Shown one piece after another: positions 33,721 to 43,604 of a stretch of DNA of 64,000 nucleotides. Every line of letters begins with the position of its first letter. The first letter of the stretch is position 1. The stretch lies in contig SCRN01000025.1 of assembly GCA_004322045.1 (NCBI GenBank), forward strand, positions 186,001-250,000, in the 5' to 3' direction. The position numbers were made by a program, and so were the translations under genes. This stretch comes from Paraburkholderia sp. GTDB lineage: Bacteria > Pseudomonadota > Gammaproteobacteria > Burkholderiales > Burkholderiaceae. The notes under the pieces were generated by a model. It had not been told where the DNA came from. It saw nothing but the letters and a program-made list of their open reading frames with translations, and made no database searches.

Positions 33721-35409
33721 TCAATGGCGCCGTTTCGTCAACGTGACCGTCTCGAACAGTTCATACTCACCCGTCGGCGCTTGATCGGCACCGGGCGCAT
33801 GGTAATAGTTCATCGTGATCGTGGTGTTGCCGCCGTGTTCGCCCGGGTCCACGTCGAACACCGCGATGCCATACCCCGTGCCGGTGTCGCGCTGCGCCGA
33901 CCACACGGCATCTTCCACCGCATCGGCCGGCGCACGGACAAAGGTACCTTCGGTCTTGCCTGGTATCGGCCGGTTCGGCTTCGTAAAGACCTTCGCCTGC
34001 GGGTTGCCGGTACCCGCATCGACGCCGTACACATCGAGCGGCGCGCTCGTGCCCCCGCCACCGAGAATCAGGTGAATCGTGCCGCGGCTCATGTCGAACG
34101 TATTGGCGCCTTGCTGCGCATGACGCACCGGTCGCGGCGTCAACGTGTCGACGCGCTCGCCGGTCGCGACGTCAGTGCCCATGTGACGGAAACAGCCGCA
34201 CACCGGATAGCTGCGCTCGTAATCGTGGTCGTGCCCGCAGAGCACGAGATCGACGCCGTAGCGCTCGAACAGCGGCAGCCACGCCTCGCGCAGCGCTTTG
34301 TCCGAGCCGTTGCCCGTCTTCGACGAACTCAACGCGTCTTGATGCATCTGCACGACGATCCAGTCGATGTCACGGTCATCCGCCGCGCGGCGCAGCGTTT
34401 TCTCGAGCCAGCGCGTCTGCTCGTCATTGCTATAGCCGCGCACATAGAGCGAGGTGCCCGGCGGGATCGGTGCATTGCCCGTGCTTGCCGCCGGCACGAG
34501 CGGCGCCGGGCCCGCGACGAACGCAGCGGCGTCTTGATACACGATGTCGTCGGCATCGAGCGAGATGAACAGCACCGAGCTCACCTGGAACGCGTACCAG
34601 CGCCCCGAAAAACGGGTGCCGTTCTCAGGCAGCGTGTAGCGTGTCAGGTACGAATCGAGCCCCTGCGGACCGTTGTGAAACTCGAGCTCGTGGTTGCCGG
34701 GACACGGCATCCACGGGCGGTTCGCCGCCGACGTTTGGTTGTTGTTGCCGAAGTCGCGCCAGACGTCGGTTTGATGGGCAGGATTCAGGTTCGCGTAGCA
34801 CAGGTCGCCGTTGAGCAAATGAAACAGCGGTTGGAAGCGTTCGACGGCTTCGACTGCAAAGCGGCTTTGGGGAGACGACAACACCCACGCGGTATTGGGC
34901 GTCGCGAGATCGCCGTAGCTCGTGAAGCGAAACGGCTTGCGCCCGCGCGGCGCGGTGGTGAAGCTGGCCGTGAATGGATTGCTCGTGCGGCTGCTGTTGT
35001 CGGCCGTCACTTCATAGCGATAGGTCGTATTCGGTTTCAATTCGCTCAGGATCGCGTGGTACGCGAACACCACGACGCCGCTCAGTCCGTCCGTGTAGGT
35101 ACGTTGCACGGCATGCACCGTCTCGCTGTGGCCTCGGTCCGCGCTGAAGGTGACACGCGGGTGGATAGACGCCGCCTGCGACGCCCACGACACGACGACT
35201 TCGCTGGCCGGATCCGCGCCCCACGTCAAATGAACTTGCTCAGGGGTGCCGTCGGCAGTCGCGCTTGCGTCGGCCGCTTTTACAGCGGCAGTGAGCGCCC
35301 CGGCCGCACTGGCGACACCCGATGCACCGGCGAGCTTCAAGAAGCCGCGCCGCGATACACCGGCGTTCGTTTCGGTCGAAGATGCGGCAGTCGTATTTTT
35401 CTTCGTCAT
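33721..35409 (-). CDS. Tat-exported purple acid phosphatase-like metallophosphoesterase
   Basis: A 562-residue protein. The N-terminus has a twin-arginine signal (VSRRGFLKLAGASGV) for folded export. A fibronectin-like purple acid phosphatase domain (PEQVHLTWGADPASEVVVSW) precedes the dinuclear metal site: GDLAT, GDLCYA, GNHE, and GHDHDYERSYP in family order. It would hydrolyse phosphomonoesters in the periplasm or outside the cell. No Pho box was recognised upstream. It is convergent with the sugar-acid operon. Confidence 0.93.
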   Translation of the reverse strand: MTKKNTTAASSTETNAGVSRRGFLKLAGASGVASAAGALTAAVKAADASATADGTPEQVHLTWGADPASEVVVSWASQAASIHPRVTFSADRGHSETVHAVQRTYTDGLSGVVVFAYHAILSELKPNTTYRYEVTADNSSRTSNPFTASFTTAPRGRKPFRFTSYGDLATPNTAWVLSSPQSRFAVEAVERFQPLFHLLNGDLCYANLNPAHQTDVWRDFGNNNQTSAANRPWMPCPGNHELEFHNGPQGLDSYLTRYTLPENGTRFSGRWYAFQVSSVLFISLDADDIVYQDAAAFVAGPAPLVPAASTGNAPIPPGTSLYVRGYSNDEQTRWLEKTLRRAADDRDIDWIVVQMHQDALSSSKTGNGSDKALREAWLPLFERYGVDLVLCGHDHDYERSYPVCGCFRHMGTDVATGERVDTLTPRPVRHAQQGANTFDMSRGTIHLILGGGGTSAPLDVYGVDAGTGNPQAKVFTKPNRPIPGKTEGTFVRAPADAVEDAVWSAQRDTGTGYGIAVFDVDPGEHGGNTTITMNYYHAPGADQAPTGEYELFETVTLTKRRH

Positions 35410-35870
35410 TTCCTCTATGCCTCACAAGTGTTTGGGCCACGCATAGGCCGCCTTGCGCCTCGATGGAACAGCGAGGCGTCAGTGCAAGCATTGGCGTGTC
35501 GGGGCGAACTTCGAACGCTGGCAACACCGAGCGTCCATTGCCCGTGTCGCTCGAACGTAGCGGCCATGCGTCGCACGCATGGGGTGCGGCAACGATAGCG
35601 GCGGCGAATGAAGGTTCGATGTCAGGTAGGTGCCATTGGGGAGAAGGTAGTGGCAACCCACCCGTCCGCTTGTCAGGCCTGGGCTGCGCTCAGGCGCCTC
35701 TCGCTTTACGGCGGCGCGGCATGGCGTGCAAGGTCGAGCGGCTTCGCGCGTCTTGTTGCACTGCTTACAAGCGACCAGGTAATAGTTACGGATAGTTTCA
35801 ATTTGCAAGATAACCCGTCGTGTGCCGAATGTATTCTTCGCATCACAAACAACAGGAGTGGGGGTGGGAC
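35410..35870. other. divergent intergenic region, phosphatase / DUF4382 lipoprotein
   Basis: About 460 bases with no convincing gene. Several open frames cross it without a ribosome site or recognisable motif. It must hold both divergent promoters. No PhoB, Fur or other recognisable operator was found. Confidence 0.4.
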
Positions 35871-37031
35871 ATGAACGGTATCCGTAAGGCCATGCTTTCG
35901 GCAGTGTGCGCATCGATGGCGCTGGCGGCATGCGGTGGAGGCGGCGGCGGCAGTACGCCGACCGGTACCGTAAACGTGCAAATGACCGATGCGCCGTCGT
36001 GCGGCTTCGATCATGTGTACGTGACCGTGAGCCAAGTGCGCATCAACGCAAATTCCGGCGCAGGCGACAACGACACCGGCTGGACGACGATCACGCCTGC
36101 CACGCCGCAGAAGGTCGATCTGCTCGCGCTGACGAACGGCGTCATGTCGACGCTCGGTCAAGCCACGCTGCCCGCGGGTCAATATCAACAAGTGCGGCTC
36201 GTGCTGGCGCAGAATCAAGGCAATGCGCTGGCTAATTCCGTCGTCGTTTCCGGGTCGACCACCGAAGTAGCGCTGGCGACGCCGAGCGCCACACAAAGCG
36301 GTTTGAAGATCATCCGCCCGTTCGACGTGGCCGCGAATTCGACGGTCGACCTCGTGCTCGATTTCAACGCCTGCAAGTCGGTGGTCCAGCAGGGCAACGG
36401 CTCGTACGCATTGAAACCGGTCATCACTGCCACCCCGACCAATGTCGCGGGCGTGATCGACGGCTATGTCGCCCCGGCGCAAGCGGGCGCCGCGGTGTAT
36501 GCCGAGCAGAACGGCAAAGTGGTGAGCGGCACGCTCGCGGACGGCAGCGGCCATTTCCTCTTCTCGACCTTGGTCCAGAGTTCGACCAACGGCAATTACG
36601 ATATCGTGATCGCGCAACCGAACGAGACGACCGGGATCATCACCTCGGTGCCCGTCGTCGTTGGGACGACGACGCATGTGTCCACGGCGAGCCAACCGAT
36701 CACGTTACCCGCATCGACGATGCACTCGATCAGCGGGACGGTGACTGCGTCGGCGGACGCGAGCCTGCGCGCGCTTCAGACTGTGTCGGGAACCGCATAT
36801 GAGATCGGGTCGGCGAATGCCAATCTCGACACAGGCGCCTATACGATGAACTTGCCCGTCGCAGCGCCGATGGTCGGCCCCTACAGTAATGCGCTACCGA
36901 TCGCATTGACCGCGGTAGGGGTGGTGGCGGGCCAATACACCGTGGAAGCGGACGCTGCCTCCGGCGCAACGCAATCGAGCGCGGTCAATATCACGCGCGG
37001 CGACCAAAGCAGCGTGAATTTCTCGTTCTAA
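35871..37031 (+). CDS. DUF4382 domain lipoprotein
   Basis: A 386-residue envelope lipoprotein. The signal peptide ends in the lipobox LAAC (cysteine at 21), followed by a poly-Gly stretch. Residues about 32-200 are the DUF4382 domain (TGTVNVQMTDAPSCGFDHVYVTVSQVRI, then PFDVAANSTVDLVLDFNACKSVV). The C-terminal half is a carboxypeptidase-regulatory/Ig-like repeat region (GVIDGYVAPAQAGAAVYAEQNG and SGTVTASADASLRALQTV). The function of the domain is unknown. The ATG at 35871 was chosen because it starts directly at the signal peptide. Confidence 0.88.
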   Translation: MNGIRKAMLSAVCASMALAACGGGGGGSTPTGTVNVQMTDAPSCGFDHVYVTVSQVRINANSGAGDNDTGWTTITPATPQKVDLLALTNGVMSTLGQATLPAGQYQQVRLVLAQNQGNALANSVVVSGSTTEVALATPSATQSGLKIIRPFDVAANSTVDLVLDFNACKSVVQQGNGSYALKPVITATPTNVAGVIDGYVAPAQAGAAVYAEQNGKVVSGTLADGSGHFLFSTLVQSSTNGNYDIVIAQPNETTGIITSVPVVVGTTTHVSTASQPITLPASTMHSISGTVTASADASLRALQTVSGTAYEIGSANANLDTGAYTMNLPVAAPMVGPYSNALPIALTAVGVVAGQYTVEADAASGATQSSAVNITRGDQSSVNFSF

Positions 37032-37049
37032 CAACTGCATCGTCAATCA

Positions 37050-37068
37050 GGGGGCATAGGGTGCCCCC
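37050..37068 (+). terminator. hairpin after the DUF4382 lipoprotein gene
   Basis: GGGGGCA-TAGGG-TGCCCCC stem-loop, 18 bases after the stop and followed by a short pyrimidine tract (TCCTTCTC). Read-through into the small lipoprotein gene at 37086 cannot be excluded. Confidence 0.5.
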
Positions 37069-37085
37069 TCCTTCTCGGGGAAATC

Positions 37086-37241
37086 GTGAAAAGACTCATC
37101 ATCGTTTTAGCGCTCGCCTCCAATGCGCTCGCGGCCTGCGCCGTGTATGTGCCGGATGAACCGGGCGTAGTGGTGCGGCCGCAGGGCGGACCCGGCAACG
37201 GCTTTTGCCCGCCCGGGCAAGCCAAGAAAGGAAACTGCTGA
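37086..37241 (+). CDS. 51-residue small lipoprotein
   Basis: GTG-started gene of 51 codons. The N-terminus MKRLIIVLALASNALAAC is a complete lipoprotein signal with lipobox LAAC. The mature peptide is short, rich in Pro and Gly, and ends FCPPGQAKKGNC with two more cysteines. It lies between the DUF4382 lipoprotein and amt genes. Function is unknown; similar tiny Pro/Gly lipoproteins are common and uncharacterised in Burkholderiaceae. Confidence 0.72.
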   Translation: MKRLIIVLALASNALAACAVYVPDEPGVVVRPQGGPGNGFCPPGQAKKGNC

Positions 37242-37528
37242 TCCTCAGTGACAGGCACGGGCTTGCGGCGGGGTGGACCGACGGCTCCGCCGCTGCACGT
37301 AGCCGCCGTGGTGCACGCCGATGCTCGCAGCAAGTGCAGACGCTCGACGTGCGTGCATGCAAAGCACCAATCAAGGGCATACGCGATGGAGTGCAATTGC
37401 GGGCAGCGCGACCCACTAAGGTGCGCACGGCCCCATCTGCGCTCGCTTCGCCCAAAATAGGCGCAATCATTCCCGGGTTTGGTACGCTTCTTGCATCCTG
37501 CGCCTGTTTTTTGCGCGCAACCAAAACC

Positions 37529-38731
37529 ATGAATGAGTTGAAATCGGGCGCCGATACGCTGTTCCTTCTCTTGGGCGCCACAATGGTGCTCGCGATGCAT
37601 GCCGGGTTCGCCTTTTTGGAACTAGGTACCGTCCGCAAGAAGAATCAAGTCAACGCACTCGTCAAAATTCTCGTCGATTTCGCCGTATCGACGATCGCCT
37701 ACTTCTTCATCGGCTACACGATCGCATACGGCATTCAGTTCTTCGGCAATGCATCGACGCTCGCACAGCGCAACGGCTATGACCTCGTGCGGTTCTTCTT
37801 TTTGCTGACGTTCGCCGCCGCGATCCCCGCGATCGTCTCGGGAGGCATCGCCGAGCGCGCCAAGTTCAACCCGCAGCTTTGCGCCACATTCATTCTGGTG
37901 GGCTTCGTCTATCCGTTCTTCGAAGGGATTGCCTGGAACGGCCGATTCGGTCTGCAAAGCTGGCTAGCCGCGACGTTCGGCGCGCAGTTCCATGATTTTG
38001 CCGGCTCCGTCGTCGTGCATGCGTTCGGCGGCTGGGTCGCACTGCCCGCCGTGCTGTTGCTCGGCGCGCGGCGGGGGCGGTATCACCGCGACGGGCGCAT
38101 TGCGGCGCATCCGCCGTCCAATATCCCGTTCCTCGCCTTGGGCGCTTGGGTGTTGGCGGTCGGCTGGTTCGGCTTTAACGTGATGAGCGCGCAAACCCTC
38201 GACAAAATCAGCGGGCTCGTCGCGGTCAATTCGCTGATGGCGATGGTGGGCGGCACGATCGCAGCTTGGCTCGCCGGGCGCAACGACCCGGGCTTCGCCT
38301 ATAACGGCCCGCTGGCAGGATTGGTTGCCGTTTGCGCCGGGTCGGACATCATGCATCCGATCGGCGCACTCATCACCGGCGTGATCGCGGGCACCCTCTT
38401 CGTCTACATGTTCACCTGCGTGCAGAACCGCTGGCGCATCGACGACGTTCTCGGCGTCTGGCCGCTGCACGGCCTGTGCGGAGCCTGGGGCGGCATCGCC
38501 GCGGGCATCTTCGGCATGACCGCGCTCGGCGGCGCCGGGGGCGTCTCGCTGGTCGTGCAAATCATCGGCACGCTCGCGGCTATCGTCGTTGCCACCGCGG
38601 GTGGCGCGCTCGTCTACGGTCTCCTGCGCGCAACGGTCGGCATCCGGCTCGACGACGAAGACGAGTTCGACGGCGCCGACCTGTCGATCCACAAGATCAG
38701 CGCCACGCCCGAGCGCGAAACGGTGGCATAG
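37529..38731 (+). CDS. amt: ammonium transporter (Amt/MEP/Rh family)
   Basis: A 400-residue membrane channel with about eleven helices for NH4+/NH3 uptake. It contains the Amt hallmarks FLELGTVRKKNQVNALVKILVDF, DFAGSVVVHAFGGWVALPAVLLLGARRGRY with the first pore histidine, and PLHGLCGAWGGIAAGIF with the second. The start at 37529 (MNELKSGADTLFLLLG) gives the normal N-terminus; the longer upstream frame is non-conserved. No glnK gene is adjacent, unlike many amt loci. It is an Amt with a short cytosolic tail. Confidence 0.95.
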   Translation: MNELKSGADTLFLLLGATMVLAMHAGFAFLELGTVRKKNQVNALVKILVDFAVSTIAYFFIGYTIAYGIQFFGNASTLAQRNGYDLVRFFFLLTFAAAIPAIVSGGIAERAKFNPQLCATFILVGFVYPFFEGIAWNGRFGLQSWLAATFGAQFHDFAGSVVVHAFGGWVALPAVLLLGARRGRYHRDGRIAAHPPSNIPFLALGAWVLAVGWFGFNVMSAQTLDKISGLVAVNSLMAMVGGTIAAWLAGRNDPGFAYNGPLAGLVAVCAGSDIMHPIGALITGVIAGTLFVYMFTCVQNRWRIDDVLGVWPLHGLCGAWGGIAAGIFGMTALGGAGGVSLVVQIIGTLAAIVVATAGGALVYGLLRATVGIRLDDEDEFDGADLSIHKISATPERETVA

Positions 38732-38830
38732 GCCCGTTTCCCCAGGCCGCCCGCGGCACCGGGCGGCTCGCCGACATGCACGATGCGTCGGCGCGCGAAG
38801 GGGCGATTGCGCCACGCTAACGCTAAGCCG

Positions 38831-38872
38831 CTCGCCCTCGCCCTCGCCCTCGCCCTCGCCCTCGCCCTCGCC
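38831..38872. repeat. (CTCGCC)x7 tandem hexanucleotide repeat
   Basis: Seven perfect copies of CTCGCC in the intergenic region between amt and the TonB receptor, about 100 bases before the Fur-like box. Perfect short repeats of this kind can change copy number by slippage and could alter spacing upstream of the iron promoter. Confidence 0.95.
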
Positions 38873-38970
38873 CTTCAGGCATCCCTCACGCGACCTCGAC
38901 GCGGCCCCTTCCAAGACACGAATCGCTCGCGCGCAGCTTCGATATCCCGGTTTTTCCCTCAAATTCTTAA

Positions 38971-38999
38971 TGCGAATCATTTTCATTTGCATTTATAAT
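38971..38999 (+). promoter_or_regulatory. Fur box-like site and -10 of the siderophore receptor
   Basis: TGCGAATCATTTTCATTTGCA (38971-38991) fits the Fur consensus built from GATAAT/NAT hexamers and resembles Fur boxes of other Burkholderia iron genes. A perfect TATAAT -10 follows at 38994-38999. Iron-dependent repression of the receptor and downstream PiuC-TonB-ExbBD genes is expected. Confidence 0.75.
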
Positions 39000-39086
39000 C
39001 ACGATCGCAGTCTGAACCACGCAGCCGCGTGACAAGAGCGCCCGCCGCAGCCAGAACGGGCGTCGCGATCGACACAGGGGTTTTTT

Positions 39087-41345
39087 ATGCTGAACAAGAC
39101 GCCGCTTGCGCGCGCGCTCAAGCTTGCTCTCGCACTACACGTCACGGCGCTTCCGCTCGCCGCCCATGCTCAAGCTTCATCGGCTGGCGCCACGCCCAAT
39201 AGCCCGCCGCGCAACGACACGGCGGCCACGACCGGCGACACGGCCGCCTCCAAGCAGGTAAAGACAGCTCCCGAGGCCGCACCCGTCGCACCCGTTGCAA
39301 CGTTGCCCGCGGTCAGAGTCGGCGGCAATGCCCTGCACAACGACTTTCACAACGAAACGTCCACCGTCGGGGCTAAAACGCCCACCGCGCTGCGCGACAT
39401 CGCGCAATCGGTCACCGTCATCAACCAGGCGCTGATGAAATCGCAGGGGGCAACGTCGTTTCAAGACAGCTTGCGCAATGCGCCGGGCATCACGATCGGC
39501 GGCGCCGAAGGCGGCCAGATCGGCAACAACATCAACTTGCGCGGCTTCACCGCGCAGAACGACATCTATCTCGACGGCTTTCGCGATCGCAATCAGTACT
39601 ATCGAGACACGTTCGACCTCGAATCGATCGAGGTGTTGTACGGCCCCTCGTCGATGCTGTTCGGCCGCGGCTCGACGGGCGGCGTCATCAATCAAGTCAG
39701 CAAGCGGCCCACACTGAAAGCTTCCGGCGAAATCTCCACGACGCTCGGCACGAACGATCGCTACCGCACCGCGGTCGATCTGAACCGCCCGCTCACGAAC
39801 ACGGCCGCATTTCGCATCGACGCCTTCGGCCAGTCGCTCGGCTCGACGCGCGACGAAATGAAGAACAAAGACTACGGCGTCGCACCATCGATTCGCTTCG
39901 GAATCGGGACGCCAACCGAAATCACGCTGTCCGCGCTGATTCAGCACAACTACGACATGCCTGACTACGGCGTGCAATCGATCGACGGGCATCCGTTTGC
40001 TCCGTCCATGCACACGTATTACGGCCTGACGGACGATCGAACGATTCAAGACGTCCAAACGCTGACGGCTCACATCGAACATAAAGTTTCCGATTCGCTC
40101 TCGGTGTCGAATCGCACGCGCTTCTCTCATTCGATGACCGACGCGCGCGAAACCGCAGCAGGCAAAGTGCTGACCGGGCCGCTTTCGAGCAGCACCGCCC
40201 TTTCGAACGGCAACTACACGAACCTGCCGCTCCAAGCGCTCTACGTCCAGTTGGCCAGTCACGACCGCGTGATCGAGAATCACTCGCTGTACAACGACAC
40301 GATGATTCGCTATCGATTCCACACGGGGGCGATTGACCATGACTTGATCGCGGGCACCGAAGTCGGCCACGACAGTTACGGCAATCAAGCCTATACGCGC
40401 AGTAACATGCCGATCGTGTCGCTGGTCGCCCCTGTGTACATGGCCACGCCGTCGAATGTCACACAGTCGGCCGGCAATCGCGCCGATTCCGGCGCCACCT
40501 CGCTGGCAGCGTATGTGAACGACACGATCTCGATCGGACAGCACTGGAAGCTGATCGGCGGCGTCCGCTGGGATCGCTTTCAGGCGCACATCCGCAATAC
40601 GGTCAGCGCACCATCCTATGCAGCGCAAACCAACTACTTCACGAGCGTGCGCGGCGGCGCGATCTATCAGCCCACCGACTGGCAGTCTTACTACTTCTCG
40701 TACGGCACCTCGTTCGACCCGTCGCTCCAAGCACTAACCGTCACCAACCTCACGCAGAACCTCGCACCCGAGCATACGAAATCGTATGAGATCGGCGGCA
40801 AATGGGATTTGCTCGGCGGCAACCTTTCGGTCACCTCGGCGTTGTTTCAGCAGGAAAAAGACAATGCGCGCACGCAAGTGTCCGCGACCGAATACTCGCT
40901 CGAAGGCGACATCCGGGTTCGCGGTTATCAAGCGGGCGTGACAGGCCATATCTCACCGAACTGGCAGGTGTTCGGCGGCTACACGTACATGGACGCAGTC
41001 ATTTTGCGGGCAGCTGACGGCACGCAAGGCCACGTGCCATCCAATACGCCGCGCAATACCTTGACGTTATGGACCGCGTACAACCTCACGCCGCATTGGG
41101 AAATCGGCGGCGGCCCCACTTATATGTCGGCACGTTATGCGGCGAATACGAATTACGTGCAGGTGGGCGGCTATACGCGTTGGGATGCGATGGCGGCATA
41201 CCACGCGAAGCGATGGGATTTGCGCTTGAACTTGCTGAACCTGACGAACAAGTTCTACTACGACGCGCTGATTCAGTCCGACGGCGGCCGCTCCGTGCCG
41301 GGCGTCGGCCGCACGCTCTTGGCCACGCTCGAATATCGGCTTTGA
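39087..41345 (+). CDS. TonB-dependent siderophore receptor (Fiu/PiuA-like, probably catecholate)
   Basis: A 752-residue outer-membrane receptor. The signal peptide covers about residues 1-30 (ending AAHAQA). The plug domain has SVTVINQALMKSQG, DSLRNAPGITIGG, NLRGFTAQNDIYLDGFRD and VLYGPSSMLFGRGSTGGVIN. A 22-strand barrel follows, ending LLATLEYRL. The plug sequence and the adjacent piuC place it with Fiu/PiuA receptors that import catecholate-iron (and can carry siderophore-conjugated antibiotics). A Fur-like box precedes it. Specific siderophore is inferred. Confidence 0.94.
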   Translation: MLNKTPLARALKLALALHVTALPLAAHAQASSAGATPNSPPRNDTAATTGDTAASKQVKTAPEAAPVAPVATLPAVRVGGNALHNDFHNETSTVGAKTPTALRDIAQSVTVINQALMKSQGATSFQDSLRNAPGITIGGAEGGQIGNNINLRGFTAQNDIYLDGFRDRNQYYRDTFDLESIEVLYGPSSMLFGRGSTGGVINQVSKRPTLKASGEISTTLGTNDRYRTAVDLNRPLTNTAAFRIDAFGQSLGSTRDEMKNKDYGVAPSIRFGIGTPTEITLSALIQHNYDMPDYGVQSIDGHPFAPSMHTYYGLTDDRTIQDVQTLTAHIEHKVSDSLSVSNRTRFSHSMTDARETAAGKVLTGPLSSSTALSNGNYTNLPLQALYVQLASHDRVIENHSLYNDTMIRYRFHTGAIDHDLIAGTEVGHDSYGNQAYTRSNMPIVSLVAPVYMATPSNVTQSAGNRADSGATSLAAYVNDTISIGQHWKLIGGVRWDRFQAHIRNTVSAPSYAAQTNYFTSVRGGAIYQPTDWQSYYFSYGTSFDPSLQALTVTNLTQNLAPEHTKSYEIGGKWDLLGGNLSVTSALFQQEKDNARTQVSATEYSLEGDIRVRGYQAGVTGHISPNWQVFGGYTYMDAVILRAADGTQGHVPSNTPRNTLTLWTAYNLTPHWEIGGGPTYMSARYAANTNYVQVGGYTRWDAMAAYHAKRWDLRLNLLNLTNKFYYDALIQSDGGRSVPGVGRTLLATLEYRL

Positions 41346-41424
41346 TGAAAGCGGCCGCCATGCACACGACACGCTCGATGCCCGCGCGTTCGTGCGCTGA
41401 GCGGCGGCGAAGGAAAGGACCCCC

Positions 41425-42108
41425 ATGCTGCTGAACATACCCGGCGTGTTGAACGCCGAGCAAATACGGATCGTGCGAAGCCGGCTCGAGGGCGCAGGCG
41501 ACGCGTGGGTCGACGGCCGCGCAACCGCGGGCTATTCGGGCGCACAGCTCAAGCGCAATCAACAACTCGCCGAGCATTCGCCGATCGCGCGCGAACTAGG
41601 CGATGCCGTGCTGGCCGCGCTCGAGCGGCACCCGCTGTTCATCAGCGCCGTGCTGCCGAATCAGGTCTACCCGCCGCTCTTCAACCGTTACGAAGCGGGC
41701 ATGACCTTCGGCAATCACGTCGATGGCGCCGTGCGCTTGCTTCCGAACGGCGTCAAGCTGCGCACCGACGTATCCGCCACGCTGTTCCTATCCGCCCCCG
41801 AGGAGTACGACGGCGGCGAACTCGTGATCGAGGACACCTACGGAGCGCATGCAGTGAAGTTGCAGGCGGGCGACCTCGTGGTCTATCCGGCCACGAGCGT
41901 GCATCGCGTCACGCCCGTCACGCGCGGCGTGCGCGTCGCGAGCTTCTTCTGGGTGCAAAGCCTCGTGCGCAGCGACGCGCAGCGCGCCCTGCTATTCGAT
42001 ATGGACAACGCGATCCAACGCTTGAACGCAACGGAAGCGGACGAAATCGCTCGCCGCGATCTGGTCGGTTGCTATCACAATCTCTTGCGCCTCTGGAGCG
42101 AACCATGA
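41425..42108 (+). CDS. piuC: PiuC-family Fe(II)/2-oxoglutarate dioxygenase
   Basis: A 227-residue 2OG oxygenase. The metal triad is H98 and D100 (FGNHVDGA) and H160 ([12 protein letters not shown]), with R170 as the 2-oxoglutarate-binding arginine. PiuC/YbiX genes almost always accompany catecholate siderophore receptors; their exact substrate is unresolved. It starts 79 bases after the receptor and overlaps the PepSY-like gene by four bases, so it belongs to the same iron-regulated unit. Confidence 0.95.
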   Translation: MLLNIPGVLNAEQIRIVRSRLEGAGDAWVDGRATAGYSGAQLKRNQQLAEHSPIARELGDAVLAALERHPLFISAVLPNQVYPPLFNRYEAGMTFGNHVDGAVRLLPNGVKLRTDVSATLFLSAPEEYDGGELVIEDTYGAHAVKLQAGDLVVYPATSVHRVTPVTRGVRVASFFWVQSLVRSDAQRALLFDMDNAIQRLNATEADEIARRDLVGCYHNLLRLWSEP

Positions 42109-42791
42109 CCGTCTCCGAAGCCACTGCGCCGCTGCGCGCGGCGCCAACGAACATAGGAGAGCCCCGCTCGAAGCGCGGCCGGCGCGCCACTTTCATCAAG
42201 TGGCTGCGTCAGGTGCATGGCTGGGTCGGCCTCTGGGGGGCGGCCCTCGGCATGCTGTTCGGCGTCACGGGGTTCGTGCTCAACCATCGCATGGAACCGC
42301 TGCGGATTTCGACCGGCGCCCCACAGGTTTCGACCGTGCAGGCCAAATTGCCCGACCCGGCTCCGGCAACCCCGCATGCGCTCGCGAATTGGCTGCGCGA
42401 GCAATACGCGTTGACGGGGCGGCTCGGCCGCATCCAGCACGAAAGCGCGCATCGCGTTTCGTGGGGCGCGCACGACACGGTGCAACCCGAGCACTGGCAA
42501 CTCTTGTTTTCCGCGCCGAATGAGAACGTCACGGCCGAGTATTGGAAGGGCAACGATTTCGTCACGCTCAAGCGCAGCGAAAATGCCTTCGTCGCCACGC
42601 TGGTGAACCTGCACAGGGGCGTCGGGCTCGGTGTGGGGTGGGTGCTGCTGATCGATACGATCGCCGGCTCGCTCGTGCTGTTGTCGCTGACCGGCGTGTT
42701 GCTCTGGACACAGTTGCATCGAACGAAGACGCTCGCCGTCGTGCTCGTGTCCGCTTCGCTCGCGCTGGCCCTATGGGCGGGGCTCGCATGA
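42105..42791 (+). CDS. PepSY-associated transmembrane protein
   Basis: A 228-residue inner-membrane protein with an N-terminal helix ([26 protein letters not shown], about 32-60), a periplasmic PepSY-like domain, and two or three C-terminal helices ([25 protein letters not shown] and a final hydrophobic stretch). Such proteins neighbour siderophore receptors, where some act as iron-siderophore reductases. ATG 42105 overlaps the piuC stop, and its own stop overlaps the tonB start, both as ATGA. A reductase role here is inference. Confidence 0.85.
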   Translation: MTVSEATAPLRAAPTNIGEPRSKRGRRATFIKWLRQVHGWVGLWGAALGMLFGVTGFVLNHRMEPLRISTGAPQVSTVQAKLPDPAPATPHALANWLREQYALTGRLGRIQHESAHRVSWGAHDTVQPEHWQLLFSAPNENVTAEYWKGNDFVTLKRSENAFVATLVNLHRGVGLGVGWVLLIDTIAGSLVLLSLTGVLLWTQLHRTKTLAVVLVSASLALALWAGLA

Positions 42792-43573
42792 GCGCCCGGC
42801 CCGACACAGCGCCGCAGTGGCAGCATCGTCCCGCGCTGGTGTCCGCGCGTGCAACGCATGCCGCGCATACAGGCCGCAGGCGCGCAGCAGGGGTGGCCGT
42901 ATGGGGTGCGTCGATGCTCGTGCACGGCGCGGCGCTCATCGCCATCGTGAGCCAATTCGAATTCGATGAGAAGCAAGCGGACACGCCGCCCCTCGTTCCG
43001 CCCGTCTCAATCGAAGTGCTCGCTCCGGCGCAGCCCGCACCGTCGATCGCACACGCGCCCATCGCGCAACCGCCGGCGGCGCCCGCACCCGCCGCGCGCG
43101 AGCCCACGCGTCAAACAACGCCGCGCCCGCCACGTCCTGCAGTCCCTCATGCTTCCGCGGCCCCGGCGCCGTTGCCGTCGTCGCTGCCGGTACAGAACAC
43201 GCCACCGACGCAATCCGCACCCGCCAGTTCATCCGCCCCTGCCGCCCCGAGCGCCGCTTCAGCCGCGCCCGCACCGCCTCCGGAACCGGCCGTCGCGCCG
43301 CCCATCGGCAACGCCGCGTATCTGAACAATCCGCCGCCGCGCTATCCGCAATCGGCCCAGGAGGAAGGCTGGGAGGGACGCACCGTGCTGCGCGTCCACG
43401 TCGACGCCTTGGGACACCCCATCGGCGTGCAAATGCATGCGTCGAGCGGTCATGACGTGCTCGACAAGGCCGCGCTCGCGGCCGTTCGCCAGTGGACCTT
43501 CGTCCCCGCCAAGCGCGGCGCGACGCCCATCGACGGATGGGTCGACGTGCCGCTCGATTTTCGTCTGAACTGA
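42788..43573 (+). CDS. tonB: TonB energy transducer
   Basis: A 261-residue periplasm-spanning protein. One N-terminal helix (about residues 30-56, [21 protein letters not shown]), a long Pro/Ala-rich rigid spacer (about 65-180), and the C-terminal TonB domain ([28 protein letters not shown], then [16 protein letters not shown]). It transmits proton-motive energy from ExbBD to TonB-dependent receptors such as the one encoded at 39087. ATG 42788 overlaps the previous stop. Confidence 0.95.
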   Translation: MSARPDTAPQWQHRPALVSARATHAAHTGRRRAAGVAVWGASMLVHGAALIAIVSQFEFDEKQADTPPLVPPVSIEVLAPAQPAPSIAHAPIAQPPAAPAPAAREPTRQTTPRPPRPAVPHASAAPAPLPSSLPVQNTPPTQSAPASSSAPAAPSAASAAPAPPPEPAVAPPIGNAAYLNNPPPRYPQSAQEEGWEGRTVLRVHVDALGHPIGVQMHASSGHDVLDKAALAAVRQWTFVPAKRGATPIDGWVDVPLDFRLN

Positions 43574-43604
43574 TTTAAATTCACGTTCGAAGGAGTACTT
43601 CACC

